Positions 16,968-27,131 of a stretch of 64,000 bases of DNA are shown here, in pieces; position 1 is the stretch's first letter, and every line of letters starts with the position of its first letter. The translations under genes and the position numbers were made by a program. The notes beneath the pieces are model-generated. The model ran no database searches, had not been told where the DNA came from, and worked only from the letters and a program-made list of their open reading frames with translations. The DNA lies in contig OY760498.1 in NCBI GenBank assembly GCA_963663675.1, positions 3,906,001 to 3,970,000 on the forward strand. Reading direction: 5' to 3'. Source of the stretch: CAINVV01 sp963663675. GTDB taxonomy: Bacteria > Bacteroidota > Bacteroidia > Bacteroidales > Prolixibacteraceae.

Positions 16968-18662
16968 TTATTTAGCGCTCTTATTTAGACCCATTCCAAA
17001 ATTCAATAACGTTGCCGTCGCTTCCCCGTAACCTGCATCATGATGTCTGAAAATACCCATGGCAGGATCATTGTACAGGACCCGGCGAATGCATGCAGCT
17101 GCCCGGTCGGTTCCATCAGCCAAAACAACCATACCTGCATGCTGAGAATAACCAATCCCGACACCTCCGCCATGGTGGAAGGAAACCCAAGTTGCTCCAC
17201 CGGCAGTATTTGACATCAGGTTGAGTAACGGCCAGTCTGAAACAGCATCACTGCCATCTTTCATTTTCTCAGTTTCACGGTTTGGTGAGGCCACTGAACC
17301 ACAGTCGAGATGATCGCGGCCAATAACCAAAGGCGCTTTTACCTTTCCTGCTTTCACAAGATCGTTGAAAAGTAAACCGGCCTTCTCCCTTTCTCCCATG
17401 CCAAGCCAGCAAATGCGGGCAGGAAGTCCCTGGAACGCGATACTTTCGCCGGCCTTTTTCAACCAGTTTATCATGTGGTGATTAACAGGGAAAGCCTCAA
17501 TCAAAGCCCGGTCAGTAGTATAAATATCTTCCGGATCGCCGGATAACGCTGCCCACCGGAAAGGACCTTTCCCCTCACAAAAAAGAGGTCTTATGAATTT
17601 TGGAGTAAATCCGTCAAAATCATAAGCATTCGTCTCTCCCCCCTGCTTAGCCATTTCCCGGATGTTGTTGCCATAATCAAAAGTTACACTTCCAAGCTTT
17701 TGCAATTGAAGCATGAGACCAACATGGCGGGCCATGCTATTAATTGACAGCTCTTTATAAAGTGTCGGGTCTGTCTTTCTGAGAATCAGAGCCTCAGTCA
17801 GAGAAATTCCATTGGGAACATAACCATGTAGTGGATCATGGGCAGATGTCTGATCGGTAAGTACATCAGGAATAATACCGTCATTCAGCAAATTTTGCAA
17901 AGTATCACCTATATCGGCAACCAATCCGACAGATATTGCCTCCCCATCCTCCTTGGCTTTCAGAACCCGGTTAACTGCATCCCTGTAATTGAATTCGATA
18001 TAGTCTATGTACCTTGTATTCATTCTTTTTCTAATCCTTTCCGGATCAATGTCAACACCCAGGAATGTGGCTCCGGCCATAGTGGCGGCCAAAGGTTGTG
18101 CTCCTCCCATTCCGCCAAGTCCACCGGATACCAGTAGTTTATGTTTCAGGCTGTTGTTGAAATATTTTTTCCCACAGGCAGCGAATGTTTCATAGGTTCC
18201 TTGTAAAATTCCCTGGCTGCCGATGTAAATCCAGCTTCCCGCAGTCATCTGTCCGTACATCATTAATCCGTCCTGCTTAAGTCGTTCGAAATGCTCCCAG
18301 GTTGCCCAGGCAGGTACAAGGTTGCTGTTGGCTATCAGTACCCTCGGGGCTTCAGGATGGGTTCTGACAACCCCCACTGCCTTCCCTGATTGTACCAGCA
18401 AAGAATGGTTTTCATCCAGCGTCAGCAGTGATCTGATAATCTGCCGTAAAGACTCCGGGTTTCGTGCTGCCTGCCCGGTACCACCATAAACTACAAGTTC
18501 CTCAGGATTTTCAGCTACCTCCCGGTCCAGGTTGTTCAGCAGCATGCGAAGTGGTGCTTCAGTCTGCCATGATTTGGCATTCAACTGGTTGCCACGTGGC
18601 GCATGGTAATTGGGATGAGCAGCATATTTTTCAATAAATTCCGAAAAATTCATCTTGTTCAT
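16968..18662 (-). CDS. hutU: Urocanate hydratase
   Basis: This 564-residue NAD+-dependent urocanase converts urocanate to imidazolonepropionate. The glycine-rich NAD+ segment VSGGLGGMGGAQPLA lies near residue 180, and the conserved cysteine motif RDHLDCGSVASPNRE lies near residue 450. The length matches the family. The start codon overlaps the end of hutH by 32 bases (18631-18662). A second methionine three codons later is also possible and still overlaps. The overlap suggests translational coupling with hutH. Confidence 0.97.
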   Translation of the reverse strand: MNKMNFSEFIEKYAAHPNYHAPRGNQLNAKSWQTEAPLRMLLNNLDREVAENPEELVVYGGTGQAARNPESLRQIIRSLLTLDENHSLLVQSGKAVGVVRTHPEAPRVLIANSNLVPAWATWEHFERLKQDGLMMYGQMTAGSWIYIGSQGILQGTYETFAACGKKYFNNSLKHKLLVSGGLGGMGGAQPLAATMAGATFLGVDIDPERIRKRMNTRYIDYIEFNYRDAVNRVLKAKEDGEAISVGLVADIGDTLQNLLNDGIIPDVLTDQTSAHDPLHGYVPNGISLTEALILRKTDPTLYKELSINSMARHVGLMLQLQKLGSVTFDYGNNIREMAKQGGETNAYDFDGFTPKFIRPLFCEGKGPFRWAALSGDPEDIYTTDRALIEAFPVNHHMINWLKKAGESIAFQGLPARICWLGMGEREKAGLLFNDLVKAGKVKAPLVIGRDHLDCGSVASPNRETEKMKDGSDAVSDWPLLNLMSNTAGGATWVSFHHGGGVGIGYSQHAGMVVLADGTDRAAACIRRVLYNDPAMGIFRHHDAGYGEATATLLNFGMGLNKSAK

Positions 18663-20208
18663 TTTTTAGTTTAAGTCCATTGGCAGAGGCTACCTCTCCG
18701 GAAAGTTTCACGAGAGATTTGTTTTTAACCATTGTAATGGCTTTGTTCATCTCCTCCGACATCACATGATCAGATTCTGCAAACGGAATACTGCTTCGTA
18801 CCATAGCATGGCAGGCATCCAGTATTATTGATGATTTCAGGGGCTTTCTGAAATCAAAGCCCTGTGCCGCACAGAAAAGTTCGATGCCCTGAATCTTTTC
18901 CAGGTTGTCCAAAATCATGAGGCACTTACGCGCACTGATTGATCCCATACTGACATGGTCCTCCTGCCCGAGAGATGTTGGTATGCTATCGGCAGAGGCC
19001 GGGAAGCAGAAAGTTTTGTTTTCACTGACAAGTGCTGCAGTCGTGTATTGTGGGATCATAAACCCCGAATTCAGACCTGTTTCGTGCATAAGCAACTTTG
19101 GTAGCCCGGGAATGGTATCCTTCAGAGACAGATAGATTCTGCGGTCCGCAATATTGCCCAACTCGGCAGCAGCAACGGCTGCATAGTCGAGAGGTATGGC
19201 AAGGGGTTGGCCGTGAAAATTTCCTCCTGAGACAGAACTTCCGTCTCTTAACAGGATAGGGTTATCGGTTACTGAATTCAGCTCAATATGCAGCAACTCC
19301 TTCAAATGAAGGAAACTGTTTCGGGAAGCACCGTGTACCTGGGGAATACACCTGAGGGAATATGGGTCCTGCACACGCGTACAATTCTTATGCGACAGCA
19401 CCATTTCTGAATCCAAAAGTAAAGTTCTCATTCGCTCCGCTACATAGATCGTACCCTGATATGGACGCAGCAGATGAAGTTCTTCAGTAAATGTCCTGAC
19501 AGAACCAAGCATTGCTTCAAGATTCATTGCGGCAATCAGATCGGCATTGTCGAGACAGTTTTGGAATCGCTCAATGACTTTGATGGCATGAGCTGCAATA
19601 AATTGAGTGCCGTTAATCAGAGCAAGACCCTCCTTGGCGCCAAGATCAACAGGTGATAATCCTGATTTTTGCAGTACAGCTCCGGTTTCGACCCGGCCGC
19701 CCTTGTAATAGACTTCTCCAAGGCCTATCAAAGGAAGAAACAGATGGGAAAGTGGTGCAAGATCACCGGATGCACCCACCGAACCCTGCGATGGCACTAC
19801 AGGGATAACATCATGGTCAATATGCCAGATGATCCTTTGCAGCGAACTTAAGGCAATGCCTGAATAACCCATTGAAAGTGCGTGTACTTTCAGGATCATC
19901 ATCAGCTTTGAAATTTCAGGAGCGATAGGGTCTCCCACTCCGACACTGTGACTCTTTAAAATGTTATACTGCAGTTTCCTGGTGTCACTCTCAGAGATAA
20001 TGGTTGTGCAAAGCGGACCAAACCCGGTATTGATACCATAAACACTCTGGTGGTCTGCTACTATCTCCTCCACCCTTTTTCTACTCTGTTCGATAACATG
20101 TGCAGCTGCGGGGCTGATTCTGCCTTTTATTTTTCCTGAGGCAATCTGTAAGGCAACACCCGTTGTAAGCCTGTCTTCACCGTAATTGAAAAATCCTGTT
20201 TTGGTCAT
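18631..20208 (-). CDS. hutH: Histidine ammonia-lyase
   Basis: This 525-residue lyase deaminates L-histidine to urocanate, the entry step of the pathway. The MIO prosthetic group forms from the Ala-Ser-Gly triad, visible in GSVGASGDLAPLSH near residue 143. Other family patterns are the YGINTGFG segment, LINGTQ, and the QPLAIPLDYAA region. It is the first gene of the leftward hut operon, so its upstream region (20209-20312) should hold the promoter. I see no clear operator there. Confidence 0.97.
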   Translation of the reverse strand: MTKTGFFNYGEDRLTTGVALQIASGKIKGRISPAAAHVIEQSRKRVEEIVADHQSVYGINTGFGPLCTTIISESDTRKLQYNILKSHSVGVGDPIAPEISKLMMILKVHALSMGYSGIALSSLQRIIWHIDHDVIPVVPSQGSVGASGDLAPLSHLFLPLIGLGEVYYKGGRVETGAVLQKSGLSPVDLGAKEGLALINGTQFIAAHAIKVIERFQNCLDNADLIAAMNLEAMLGSVRTFTEELHLLRPYQGTIYVAERMRTLLLDSEMVLSHKNCTRVQDPYSLRCIPQVHGASRNSFLHLKELLHIELNSVTDNPILLRDGSSVSGGNFHGQPLAIPLDYAAVAAAELGNIADRRIYLSLKDTIPGLPKLLMHETGLNSGFMIPQYTTAALVSENKTFCFPASADSIPTSLGQEDHVSMGSISARKCLMILDNLEKIQGIELFCAAQGFDFRKPLKSSIILDACHAMVRSSIPFAESDHVMSEEMNKAITMVKNKSLVKLSGEVASANGLKLKNEQDEFFGIY

Positions 20209-20312
20209 AACACTTTAGAAATAGAAAGTGAAATTTGAGGTTAAACTCATTAGCTCCGGACAAGCAAAGTGAATGAACTTTATAGATTTCCGTCAGGCAG
20301 TGAATTATATAA

Positions 20313-20948
20313 TCAAAATAGGCCGTGGAACTGGGCATTGATCCTGTCTATTATTTTGCTCAGATCTTCCTGGTTTTGTTCAAAATTAAGATTGTCTACA
20401 TTGACAATCAACATCTTGCCAAGTGTATACCTTGATGCCCAGGCTTCATAACGCTGATTCAGCTGACTCAGGTAATCAATGCGGATACTGTTTTCATAAT
20501 CACGGCCTCGTTTCTGTATATTGTTTACCAGTGTTGGCACAGTTGCCCTGAGGTAAATAGTCAGCGTCGGGGCTTTGATCAACTTGCTCATAAGGGAAAA
20601 GAGCGTATGGTAATTGGAAAAATCACGGGAGCTCATCAATCCCATCTCATGCAGGTTGGGAGCGAAAATTTCAGCATCCTCATAAATAGTACGGTCCTGG
20701 ATAACCGTTTTACCGCTATCGCGGAATTCGAGTACCTGGCTAAACCGTGAATTGAGAAAATATACCTGGAGGTTAAACGACCAGCGAAGCATATCATGGT
20801 AGAAATCATCCAGATACGGATTATTGTCTGCGTCTTCAAAATGTGCTTCCCATCCATAATGTTTTGCCAACAGCCGGGTCAGTGTAGTTTTGCCGGAACC
20901 GATGTTCCCGGCTATCGCGATGTGCATGTTTGCAGGCTCCTTTTTCAT
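20313..20948 (-). CDS. Deoxynucleoside kinase (deoxyadenosine/deoxyguanosine kinase family)
   Basis: This 211-residue cytosolic kinase of the dNK family phosphorylates salvaged deoxynucleosides. The P-loop GNIGSGKTT is at about residues 14-22. The QDRTIYED motif (the DRS/DRT-type signature) follows, with a basic lid region RGRDYE later. The N-terminal start is uncertain by seven residues, because a second methionine precedes HIAIAGNIG. It is monocistronic or read with the GH3-like gene 63 bases upstream. Confidence 0.9.
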   Translation of the reverse strand: MKKEPANMHIAIAGNIGSGKTTLTRLLAKHYGWEAHFEDADNNPYLDDFYHDMLRWSFNLQVYFLNSRFSQVLEFRDSGKTVIQDRTIYEDAEIFAPNLHEMGLMSSRDFSNYHTLFSLMSKLIKAPTLTIYLRATVPTLVNNIQKRGRDYENSIRIDYLSQLNQRYEAWASRYTLGKMLIVNVDNLNFEQNQEDLSKIIDRINAQFHGLF

Positions 20949-21011
20949 ATCTGGTAAATTTTTTCTTGATGTTATTGTAGGGACGTAAATAGGTAATGGT
21001 CTGATTTTACA

Positions 21012-22547
21012 TCAACCTGATTGATTGGTAAGCTTTTTGTTTATTTCCAGCAACTCATCCAGGAAGTCCCGGTTATTTGAAAGTCTCGGAACCTTATTTT
21101 GTCCGCCAAGTTTTCCTTTTTCACGCAACCATTGGTGAAAGGTCCCTTTGGCGGCGATTATAACCTTTGGTCTGTTGAGTGTAGTGCTTTTGAACCGCTT
21201 GGCTTCATAATCAGAGTTGAGTTCCTGCAATCTGAGATCAAGCTGAACGGTGAATTTCTCCAGACTGTCGGGCTCCTTTTCGAATTCGATCAGCCATTCG
21301 TGTGCTCCTTTGCTGTTGCTGTCACTCATAAAAACCGGACCGGCGCTGTATTCGCTGATTATGGCACCTGTAGCCCCGGAAGCTGTTGATAAGGCTCTTT
21401 CAGCGTTATCGACGATTATTTCCTCCCCGAATGCATTGATGTATTGCTTTGTCCGGCCGGTAATTCTGAGTTTGTAGGGATTTTTTCTTGTGAACATCAC
21501 CGTATCACCTATCATGTAACGCCAAAGTCCGCCATTGGTAGAAATAACGATGGCATAGTTCACGCCGGTTTCCACTTCCCACAATGGCAAAGCCCTGGGT
21601 GCAGAAGAGCCCAGTTCGCACATCGGGATAAACTCGTAAAAGATGCCATAATCAAGCATCAGGAGCATTTCAGGAGAAGCGGGATCATCCTGTATAGCAA
21701 AGAATCCCTCAGAAGCATTATAGGTCTCCATGTACTGCATATTCTCCGACGGGATAATTTTTTTGAACTGCTCGCGATAGGGTTCAAATGCAATACCACC
21801 ATGGATAAAAAGCTCCAGATTAGGCCATACTTCCAGAAGATTTGATTTACCGGTATAGCTGAGGATATATTTCATCAAAACAAGATTCCACGAAGGTACA
21901 CCTGCAAATGAGGTAACATTCTCATGGATCGTCGTTTTTGCTATCTCTTCTATTTTTTTTTCGAACTGTTCAATAAGTGCAATTTCTGTTGGCGGTGTCC
22001 TGTGAAAATCAGTCCAGAAGGGAAGATTCTCAATCATTATGGCAGAAAGGTCACCATAATAGGAATTGCTGTTCATACTGTTAACCCTGTGACTACCGCC
22101 AAGTGTCAGACTTTTCCCCGATAACAGTCGTGTTTCGGGGAAATTCTTATAATAAATAGCCAGAACATCCTTACCCCCCTGGAAATGACATTCATCCAGC
22201 GATTCTTTGGAGACTGGTATAAATTTACTCTTTGCGTTGGTGGTTCCGGAGGATTTGGCAAACCATTTGATTTCACCAGGCCAGAGCACATTCTTCCTTC
22301 CTTCTATCATCTGGCTGATGAAAGGTTCAACTTCCTCATAGGTTGAAATAGGTACTCTTTGCTGGAAATCTTTGACCGAAGCTATAGATTCATAGTCATA
22401 TTTCCTGCCCCATTCACAATATTGGGCTGAACCAATTAAATCGAAAAGCAATTCCTCCTGAATATCCCTTGCATGTTCAAGGTACAGTTCAATCTGGTAG
22501 ATTCTTTTGTAATTAATCCAGTTAATGATTGAATTGATTATTGCCAT
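21012..22547 (-). CDS. GH3-family acyl-acid adenylating enzyme
   Basis: This 511-residue protein belongs to the GH3 (auxin-responsive promoter) family, named for plant enzymes that join amino acids to jasmonate or auxin by way of acyl-adenylates. Homologues of unknown substrate are common in Bacteroidota. Visible features are the N-terminal helical INYKRIYQIELYLEHARDIQ, the phosphate-binding KSSGTTNAKSKFIPVS near residue 95, LLMLDYGIFYEFIP, YRYMIGDTV-like RYMIGDTVMF, and the C-terminal KGTFHQWLREKGKLGGQNKV. The bacterial substrate cannot be read from sequence. Confidence 0.85.
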   Translation of the reverse strand: MAIINSIINWINYKRIYQIELYLEHARDIQEELLFDLIGSAQYCEWGRKYDYESIASVKDFQQRVPISTYEEVEPFISQMIEGRKNVLWPGEIKWFAKSSGTTNAKSKFIPVSKESLDECHFQGGKDVLAIYYKNFPETRLLSGKSLTLGGSHRVNSMNSNSYYGDLSAIMIENLPFWTDFHRTPPTEIALIEQFEKKIEEIAKTTIHENVTSFAGVPSWNLVLMKYILSYTGKSNLLEVWPNLELFIHGGIAFEPYREQFKKIIPSENMQYMETYNASEGFFAIQDDPASPEMLLMLDYGIFYEFIPMCELGSSAPRALPLWEVETGVNYAIVISTNGGLWRYMIGDTVMFTRKNPYKLRITGRTKQYINAFGEEIIVDNAERALSTASGATGAIISEYSAGPVFMSDSNSKGAHEWLIEFEKEPDSLEKFTVQLDLRLQELNSDYEAKRFKSTTLNRPKVIIAAKGTFHQWLREKGKLGGQNKVPRLSNNRDFLDELLEINKKLTNQSG

Positions 22548-22666
22548 GAAGTCTGGTTAACGGTAAAATTAGTTTTAAAACAGTTGTTAAAACTACGAAT
22601 TTTCGTGCAATCCGAAGATGACAAGATTTTATTTTTTAACTTTAATCCCTGCTTACTTATCCACTA

Positions 22667-23188
22667 ATGGTTATGAACATTGTTGACATTATTATTATAA
22701 TTATCCTGATTGCAGCAGCTGTTCACGGATTTATAAAAGGCTTCTTTGTTGAGTTTGCCTCAGTGGCAGCACTTGTCCTGGGAATATTGTCTGCCGTGAT
22801 GTTTGCCGGCAATCTCAGGACCTGGCTTCAGGGTGTCGTTTCGTGGGGTCAGGAGACCACAAAGGTTGTAGCATTCCTGATAATTTTCATTGGTGTAGTC
22901 ATCGTAGTTCATCTGATTGCCAACATACTGGAAAAATTCGTTCAGGCGATTGCTCTCGGAACCCTGAGCCGCATAGGTGGCGCAATTTTTGGCGTTGTCA
23001 AGACTGTTTTTATTCTCAGTTTCTTCATGTATGTGATTGCCCGCATTGAAGCTTACGACGTTACAATTATCCCCAAAGTACCCAAAAGCCATTCGAAATA
23101 TTATGCGCCCATTGAAAAACTGGTACCAAACCTGTTCCCATTCCTTCGTGAAGAAAAAGAGGAGAGTCAAAAGCGTATTTTGTCATGA
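22667..23188 (+). CDS. CvpA family membrane protein
   Basis: This 173-residue inner-membrane protein has four predicted helices (IVDIIIIIILIAAAVHGFIK, VEFASVAALVLGILSAVMF, VVAFLIIFIGVVIVVHLIA and GVVKTVFILSFFMYVIA). This is the CvpA/colicin-V-production family pattern, with the GFIKGFF turn after helix 1. Family members have been linked to envelope integrity and colicin V production. The exact role is unknown. A TAACTTTA sequence about 35 bases upstream may be its -7 box. The start could alternatively be the ATG two codons later. Confidence 0.85.
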   Translation: MVMNIVDIIIIIILIAAAVHGFIKGFFVEFASVAALVLGILSAVMFAGNLRTWLQGVVSWGQETTKVVAFLIIFIGVVIVVHLIANILEKFVQAIALGTLSRIGGAIFGVVKTVFILSFFMYVIARIEAYDVTIIPKVPKSHSKYYAPIEKLVPNLFPFLREEKEESQKRILS

Positions 23189-23398
23189 TTCTGTTCCGGA
23201 TAATTAAGTATCGCATTGGCATATTCATTCAGTACGAAGATCACGAAAATTTTATCTTTAAATCAATTCAATTTTCATCAGCCGGAATAATGCGTTATTT
23301 TCGCACAAAATTTTGATGGTACAATATCTGCTTGATTGTCTTTCAATTTGAATTACAGTTGATGAGGATAACCCATTTGACCTTTAAGAAAATCTAAA

Positions 23399-24691
23399 AT
23401 GAACTTTGTAGAAGAACTTTCCTGGAGAGGCATGATTCATGATAAAATGCCCGGAATAGATGAACAGCTGACCAAAGAACTGACGACTGCATACGTTGGA
23501 ATTGACCCTACGGCGGATTCACTTCATATCGGACACCTGGTTGGTGTAATGATGCTGAAACACTTCCAGGTTGCCGGTCACAAACCTATTGTACTGGTTG
23601 GCGGCGCAACCGGAATGATCGGCGATCCTTCCGGAAAATCGCAGGAAAGGAATTTACTCGATGAACATACTCTAAGGCACAACCAGGAATGTCTTAAAAT
23701 GCAACTCGCAAAATTTCTGGATTTTGAATCAGATGCTCCCAATGCTGCAGAAATGGTAAACAATTACGATTGGATGAGCAACTTCACATTTCTTGATTTC
23801 ATCCGCGACATCGGGAAGCACATCACAGTCAACTACATGATGGCCAAGGATTCAGTAAAAAAAAGGCTTGATTCTGACAGCGGATCCGGTATGTCTTTTA
23901 CAGAATTTACCTATCAACTGGTTCAGGGTGCGGATTTCCTGCATCTCTACCAGAACAACAATTGTAAATTGCAAATGGGAGGCTCCGACCAGTGGGGAAA
24001 TATTACGACTGGAACAGAACTGATCCGCCGTAAAACCGGTGGTGAAGCTTATGCACTGACTTGTCCACTGATTAAGAAAGCAGATGGGTCGAAGTTTGGA
24101 AAGACAGAATCAGGTAATGTATGGCTCGATCCCGTCCGCACATCTCCTTACAAATTTTACCAGTTCTGGCTCAATGCTTCTGATGAGGATGCTCAGAAAT
24201 ATATCAGGATATTTACTTTGCTGCCAAAGGAAGCTGTTGAGATTCTTATACGGCAACACCTTGAAGCACCACATCTTCGCTTGCTTCAGAAATGCCTGGC
24301 GAAGGAAGTGACCTGTATGGTGCATTCAGAAGAGGCTTATCATGCCGCAGTGGAGGCGTCAGAAATACTTTTTGGTAAAGGGACTGAGGAGACCTTGCGT
24401 AAACTTGACGAAGAGACGCTCCTTTCAATATTTGAAGGAGTTCCCCAGTTCCAGGTATCAACGAATGAGTTGGCAATCGGGATAAATGTTATTGATCTGC
24501 TGACAGAAAAAAGCAATGTATTTCCTTCCAAGGGTGAAGCCAGACGGAACATTGCCGGTGGGGGTGTATCCATCAATAAAAGCAAACTTGATACTGCCGA
24601 ACTGATTATCAAGTCAGAACAATTAATCGGGGGGAAATACCTGCTGTTACAGAAAGGAAAGAAAAACTATTACCTTTTCATTGCAGAATAA
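23399..24691 (+). CDS. tyrS: Tyrosyl-tRNA synthetase
   Basis: This 430-residue class I aminoacyl-tRNA synthetase charges tRNA-Tyr. The HIGH motif is HIGHLVG near residue 41. The tyrosine-pocket motif QMGGSDQWGN lies near residue 192. The KMSKS equivalent is KFGKTE near residue 230, and a C-terminal S4-like RNA-binding domain covers roughly residues 360-430. An intrinsic terminator follows at 24792-24822. Confidence 0.97.
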   Translation: MNFVEELSWRGMIHDKMPGIDEQLTKELTTAYVGIDPTADSLHIGHLVGVMMLKHFQVAGHKPIVLVGGATGMIGDPSGKSQERNLLDEHTLRHNQECLKMQLAKFLDFESDAPNAAEMVNNYDWMSNFTFLDFIRDIGKHITVNYMMAKDSVKKRLDSDSGSGMSFTEFTYQLVQGADFLHLYQNNNCKLQMGGSDQWGNITTGTELIRRKTGGEAYALTCPLIKKADGSKFGKTESGNVWLDPVRTSPYKFYQFWLNASDEDAQKYIRIFTLLPKEAVEILIRQHLEAPHLRLLQKCLAKEVTCMVHSEEAYHAAVEASEILFGKGTEETLRKLDEETLLSIFEGVPQFQVSTNELAIGINVIDLLTEKSNVFPSKGEARRNIAGGGVSINKSKLDTAELIIKSEQLIGGKYLLLQKGKKNYYLFIAE

Positions 24692-24791
24692 TCTGAGAAT
24701 GAAAAGCAGTTGTATTCCCTAAACAGGTTAAATCAAAAACAGAGGGCTTTCTGATTTACGGGTAATAAGGTTCCCTATGACATTGCATTTG

Positions 24792-24822
24792 ATGATACAC
24801 GATCATATCGTGTATCATTTTT
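24792..24822 (+). terminator. Intrinsic terminator downstream of tyrS
   Basis: A perfect 12-bp stem (ATGATACACGAT with its complement, loop CAT) is followed by a five-T run. It lies 100 bases after the tyrS stop codon. Confidence 0.85.
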
Positions 24823-25197
24823 CCATCGCTTTCCCTGGATAAATCCAAAATAATGGTTTGGTTTTGATATCTGTTTAAATCTGCCAGAAGACACTATCAA
24901 TTCGGGAAAAGACCTTCCGGGAAATTGCCCCTTACTGATTCATTAAGTTTCATTTGTGATACTGTACATCACTTTTTGCCCGCAGCGGGTTAAGTAATGA
25001 AAATGCAATAACAATTTAACCAAATACAAAATTTTGAATATAAGAACAAATAAATTTGAAAATAGATGATTTTAAAGTGTGTTCCGGTCGGTTGGGGACT
25101 GATTGGCAGCTACATTGAAGGAAGTAAAAACTTTCTGATTTTGCAGTGTATTAGATACTGATAAAATAATCGTTCAAAATCAAATGAATTCAATACA
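24823..25197. other. Intergenic stretch without a recognised gene
   Basis: These 375 bases between the tyrS terminator and the thioesterase gene are AT-rich. I see no protein-coding pattern, RNA gene or repeat that I can support. Confidence 0.4.
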
Positions 25198-25614
25198 ATG
25201 AGCGAAACGAAAAAAGGTTTGCAGTGCTACGAGCTTGAGTTTGCAGTGAGGGATTATGAGTGTGATTTACAGGGAATTGTCAACAATGCCGTATACCAGA
25301 ACTACTACGAACATGCCAGGCACCAGTTTCTTTTGGGGAAAAATGTCGATTTTGCTTTGCTCCACGGCAAAGGAATTGACCTGATTGTTTCCAGGGTTGA
25401 AATAGACTATAAATATTCACTGCGGAGCGGTGATCGTTTCAAAGTGACCGTCAGCATTCAAAGAGAGGGACACCTAAGACTTATATTCGTGCAGGATATT
25501 TTTAAACTCCCGGAAAATAAGCTGGTATCACATGCCAAAGTTACAGGCGTGGGATTACATAACAGCAGACCAATCAAGCTGGACAATATCCCTGGCTTTG
25601 AAGATCTCTTGTAA
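25198..25614 (+). CDS. Acyl-CoA thioesterase, 4HBT hotdog family
   Basis: This 138-residue hotdog-fold thioesterase has the N-terminal signature YECDLQGIVNNAVYQNYYEHAR. It contains the family's conserved aspartate and the long helix, followed by the VSRVEIDYKYSLRSGDRF strands. It hydrolyses acyl-CoA thioesters; the specific acyl group cannot be told. It stands alone between two intergenic regions. Confidence 0.85.
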   Translation: MSETKKGLQCYELEFAVRDYECDLQGIVNNAVYQNYYEHARHQFLLGKNVDFALLHGKGIDLIVSRVEIDYKYSLRSGDRFKVTVSIQREGHLRLIFVQDIFKLPENKLVSHAKVTGVGLHNSRPIKLDNIPGFEDLL

Positions 25615-25897
25615 GATTCTGTTATTGTTTCATTCAAATTTAGAATACACCTGATGTCAATAAAAAAGTGGCACCGTTAAAAGCCGGATGCACACCTCAG
25701 ATCTCAATGCGAAAGTATGTCATAATATTGCAATCCAAATACTTATCTTTTAGTCACCTCTCATCTTGTTTCATTACCAGCAAAATCTGCATCCGTGCTA
25801 AGTATTTGGAGCAATGAATTGAAATCTTTGTTCTCTTTTCCCTACATTTGTCAATATCATCAATCTACGCTACTTACCAAATTTAAAAATTGATCAA

Positions 25898-26914
25898 ATG
25901 TTAAGAAAAATCAGTCTGATCGGGTCCTTGATTCTTTTGATGTCAATCCCGAATGTTTCAAAAGCTATCGACTCTGCCAAACCATTCCTTGGTCGCTGGG
26001 CACTTTTCCTTCCCGGTGGCGCCGGCTGGCTGGAAGTCAAACAGATGGACACCTACCTTGAGGCAAGCCTTCTCTGGTACGGCGGCAGTGTGGAGCCTGT
26101 ATCGAGTGTATACATGGAGGGCGAAACGCTGGTTGTCACCAGGTCACGCAGTTTTGTGCGCACTACAGCCCAGGCTGGCGTTCCGGCCCGGACACACAAT
26201 GCAAGTGTACAGTTTCGTTTTTCCCTTTATGCAGATCAGCTTGTAGGCGAAGAGATCTCTCCTGAAAAAGATGGCAGCTCAACTACCATGCGTTTTACTG
26301 GCAAAAAGATTCCAGATGTGCCTGCAGCTCCTGACCTCTCCAAACTGGTTTATGGAAAACCGGTAAAAATTTTCAACGGGAAAGATCTTACCGGATGGAA
26401 ATTACTTGAAGAGAATAAAGTTAGCGGATGGTCGGTGGTTGACGGAACGCTTGTAAACGATCCGGTCCAAAAAGAGGGACAGCCGCATGTTTCTTACGGA
26501 AACCTGTGTACCGTTGATAAATATGAAGATTTCAACCTGAAACTCCAGGTCAATGTTCCTGCCGGAAGCAACAGTGGAGTCTACCTTCGTGGTATATATG
26601 AGATTCAGGTTGTTGACAGCTACGGACACGCACTTGATCCTCACAACATGGGTGCACTTTATAGCAGAATCACACCTTCCGAGTCGGCAGAAAAACCTGC
26701 CGGAGAGTGGCAAAACATGGATATAACACTGTGCGACAGACATTTAACTGTTATATTAAACGGAAAAACAATTATCAACAATCAACCTGTACTGGGTTGC
26801 ACTGGAGGTGCCATCACTGCCTGTGAATTCATCCCTGGTCCATTATACCTTCAGGGCGATCATGGCAAAGTATCCTATCGAAACATAGAGATTAAACCTA
26901 TCTTGAAAAAATAA
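25898..26914 (+). CDS. Exported DUF1080 (3-keto-disaccharide hydrolase-like) protein
   Basis: This 338-residue exported protein has a signal peptide (ISLIGSLILLMSIPNVSKA). A beta-rich N-terminal part (GRWALFLPGGAGWLEVKQ, about residues 30-135) is followed by a DUF1080 laminin-G-like domain from about residue 155 (IFNGKDLTGWKLLEENKVSG) to the end. DUF1080 members include hydrolases of 3-keto-glycosides, and many others are simply sugar-binding. A hairpin terminator follows at 26960-26992. The neighbouring secreted EEP protein and GH92 enzyme suggest a role in extracellular carbohydrate breakdown. Confidence 0.8.
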   Translation: MLRKISLIGSLILLMSIPNVSKAIDSAKPFLGRWALFLPGGAGWLEVKQMDTYLEASLLWYGGSVEPVSSVYMEGETLVVTRSRSFVRTTAQAGVPARTHNASVQFRFSLYADQLVGEEISPEKDGSSTTMRFTGKKIPDVPAAPDLSKLVYGKPVKIFNGKDLTGWKLLEENKVSGWSVVDGTLVNDPVQKEGQPHVSYGNLCTVDKYEDFNLKLQVNVPAGSNSGVYLRGIYEIQVVDSYGHALDPHNMGALYSRITPSESAEKPAGEWQNMDITLCDRHLTVILNGKTIINNQPVLGCTGGAITACEFIPGPLYLQGDHGKVSYRNIEIKPILKK

Positions 26915-26959
26915 CAGAAGACCTATTATTCTATTTTCAGATAATTTCTTCAATATCAG

Positions 26960-26992
26960 GCAATCCTGTTGATTTCTCAACAGGATTGCTTT
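26960..26992 (+). terminator. Hairpin terminator after the DUF1080 gene
   Basis: The 13-bp perfect stem GCAATCCTGTTGA with its complement, loop TTTC, is followed by TTT. It lies 46 bases after the stop codon. Confidence 0.7.
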
Positions 26993-27131
26993 ACTCAACC
27001 CCTACCAGGTCAATACTCAGTAATGAAATTGACTTGACTTTCATATTATCAATCCTATTGATAATATATAGTGGTTATTAGCTTTGCTTTCTTCGATCAC
27101 TTATGGGAACTTAAAACAAATAAATATACTC

